Source: Streptomyces decoyicus
GTDB taxonomy: Bacteria > Actinomycetota > Actinomycetes > Streptomycetales > Streptomycetaceae
DNA: 64,000 nt
Direction: 5' to 3'
NCBI RefSeq assembly: GCF_019880305.1
Contig: NZ_CP082301.1
Location: 3,286,001 to 3,350,000, forward strand
In this document: piece by piece, positions 63,166 through 64,000 of the stretch
How the letters are laid out: each line of letters starts with the position of its first letter
How positions within the stretch are numbered: the first letter of the stretch is position 1
Made by a program: the position numbers and the translations under genes
Notes under the pieces: model-generated
What the model was told of the DNA's origin: nothing
The model's database searches: none
The model's input: the letters and a program-made list of their open reading frames with translations, nothing else

Positions 63166-64000
63166 ATGAATGAGTGGCCCAATGGGTGGTCCGGCGACCA
63201 GAGCGGCAACCGGTACGGACACGGCAGCGGCAGTGCCGAGCCGGAGGGTGCGCGCGCGATGCCACGGGTGCAGCGCGACGCGGGCCCCGGCTATCAGCGG
63301 CACGAGCCTCCGCTGCCGCCGTCGATGTCCCCGCGCCGGGGCGCGACCGTGCCGCCGCAGCAGTCCCAGGGCTACGACGACGCATACGACGACGGTTACA
63401 ACACCGGCCAGGTCTACGGCGGCGGCCGTGGCGGCGGTGACGGCTACGGCGACGGTCCCGGCCGCGGCGGCCGGCCGCGCCCCCGCTGGGGCAAGCGCAT
63501 CAAGTGGACGGTCATCACCCTGGTCGCCGTGCTGGCGGTCACCTCGGTGGCCACCTACTTCTGGGCCGACGGCAAGCTCCGCCGCAAGGTGGACCTGAGC
63601 AAGGTCATCGACCGGCCCGTGACGGGCGACGGCACGAACTACCTGATCGTCGGCTCGGACAGCCGCGAGGGCATGTCCGCCGCGGACAAGCAGAAGCTGC
63701 ACACCGGCTCCGCCGAGGGCAAACGCACCGACTCGATGATGATCCTGCACGACGGCAGCAACGGCCCGACGCTGATATCCCTGCCGCGTGACTCGGACGT
63801 GGAAATACCCTCGTTCGTCGGCTCGGACTCCGGCAAGAAGTACCCGGGCACCGGGCGGCACACCAAGCTCAACGCGGCGTACGCCGAGGACGGCCCCGAG
63901 CTGCTGGTGCGCACCGTGGAGTTCAACACCAAGCTGCACATCGACCACTACGTCGAGATCGGCTTCGCCGGCTTCGCCAACATCGTGGACGCCATCGGCG
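63166..64000 (+). CDS. LCP family protein 5, 3' truncated by the window edge
   Basis: At least 278 residues. The cytoplasmic N-terminus is Gly/Tyr/Asp-rich (about 1-105), the membrane anchor lies at about 112-132, and the LCP domain starts near 150 with V-G-S-D-S-R, S-L-P-R-D-S and I-D-H-Y-V-E-I-G-F. The usual Asp of V-D-F is replaced by Gly (I-G-F) here. The frame runs off the window, so the rest of the domain and any LytR_C part are not visible. The ATG at 63166 lacks a strong ribosome binding site; an ATG in another frame at 63170 is closed. Confidence 0.88.
   Translation, partial: MNEWPNGWSGDQSGNRYGHGSGSAEPEGARAMPRVQRDAGPGYQRHEPPLPPSMSPRRGATVPPQQSQGYDDAYDDGYNTGQVYGGGRGGGDGYGDGPGRGGRPRPRWGKRIKWTVITLVAVLAVTSVATYFWADGKLRRKVDLSKVIDRPVTGDGTNYLIVGSDSREGMSAADKQKLHTGSAEGKRTDSMMILHDGSNGPTLISLPRDSDVEIPSFVGSDSGKKYPGTGRHTKLNAAYAEDGPELLVRTVEFNTKLHIDHYVEIGFAGFANIVDAIG

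Overview
The window is chromosomal DNA from a high-GC actinomycete, almost certainly a Streptomyces. Evidence: strong GC bias at third codon positions, many GTG starts and 4-bp ATGA/GTGA stop-start overlaps, a 16S-23S-5S rRNA operon without spacer tRNAs, a WhiB-type developmental regulator, a SpoIIM homologue, coenzyme F420 genes, and the MtrA-MtrB-LpqB system. From memory the gene order resembles the SCO3008-SCO3045 neighbourhood of S. coelicolor (core chromosome); this was not checked. I see no prophage, insertion sequence, CRISPR array or tRNA gene.

Layout. 0-5 kb: end of a GNAT acetyltransferase, a YcaQ-type DNA glycosylase, and on the minus strand an orphan LuxR-type response regulator, long-form HPF and ComF. 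5-11 kb: minus-strand operon mtnA-mtrA-mtrB-lpqB, tightly coupled by overlaps. 11-16.8 kb: plus-strand operon of a membrane protein, DUF4129, DUF4350, a MoxR ATPase and a DUF58 protein. 17-23 kb: minus-strand rRNA operon with tandem terminators, a processing stem, boxA-like elements and four repeated promoter-like motifs. 23-28 kb: SpoIIM and RDD membrane proteins (divergent), an unrecognised protein and ahcY. 28.7-37.8 kb: a fused PTS permease, then a minus-strand mannose-metabolism cluster (manB, Trm112-like, SIS isomerase-like, manA, cation efflux) with a DUF3499 gene upstream. 38-44 kb: a metallopeptidase-fold protein, and a giant membrane glycosyltransferase overlapping a DUF5719 exported protein. 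44.4-48 kb: whiB, a probable Cys-rich leader peptide before cysteine dioxygenase, and fbiA-fbiB. 48-53 kb: a DNA glycosylase, a mannose-1-phosphate guanylyltransferase with a duplicated leader, a secreted PGRP/amidase and a TIGR03089 protein. 53-64 kb: five LytR-CpsA-Psr (LCP) genes interspersed with a glycosyltransferase, a VanZ-like protein and a thioesterase.

How the parts fit. Much of the window serves the cell envelope. ManA, ManB and the guanylyltransferase can supply GDP-mannose; glycosyltransferases and LCP ligases would build and attach wall glycopolymers; MtrAB-LpqB links envelope state to growth and development; WhiB and SpoIIM connect to sporulation. AhcY and MtnA serve the methyl and methionine-salvage cycles, and FbiA/FbiB make F420. 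The rRNA operon and many housekeeping genes run on the minus strand, which suggests the replication fork crosses from high to low coordinates.

The most notable points are a 28-codon Cys-rich, apparently leaderless ORF before cysteine dioxygenase; the five-gene LCP cluster; three heptanucleotide repeat arrays in the first 5 kb; tandem repeats that copy gene ends (PTS and fbiB stop regions, guanylyltransferase leader); and a 26-codon ORF joined by ATGA overlaps on both sides. I found no clearly new multi-gene system. The MoxR/DUF58/DUF4129/DUF4350 operon and the LCP cluster are the best candidates for undescribed function.
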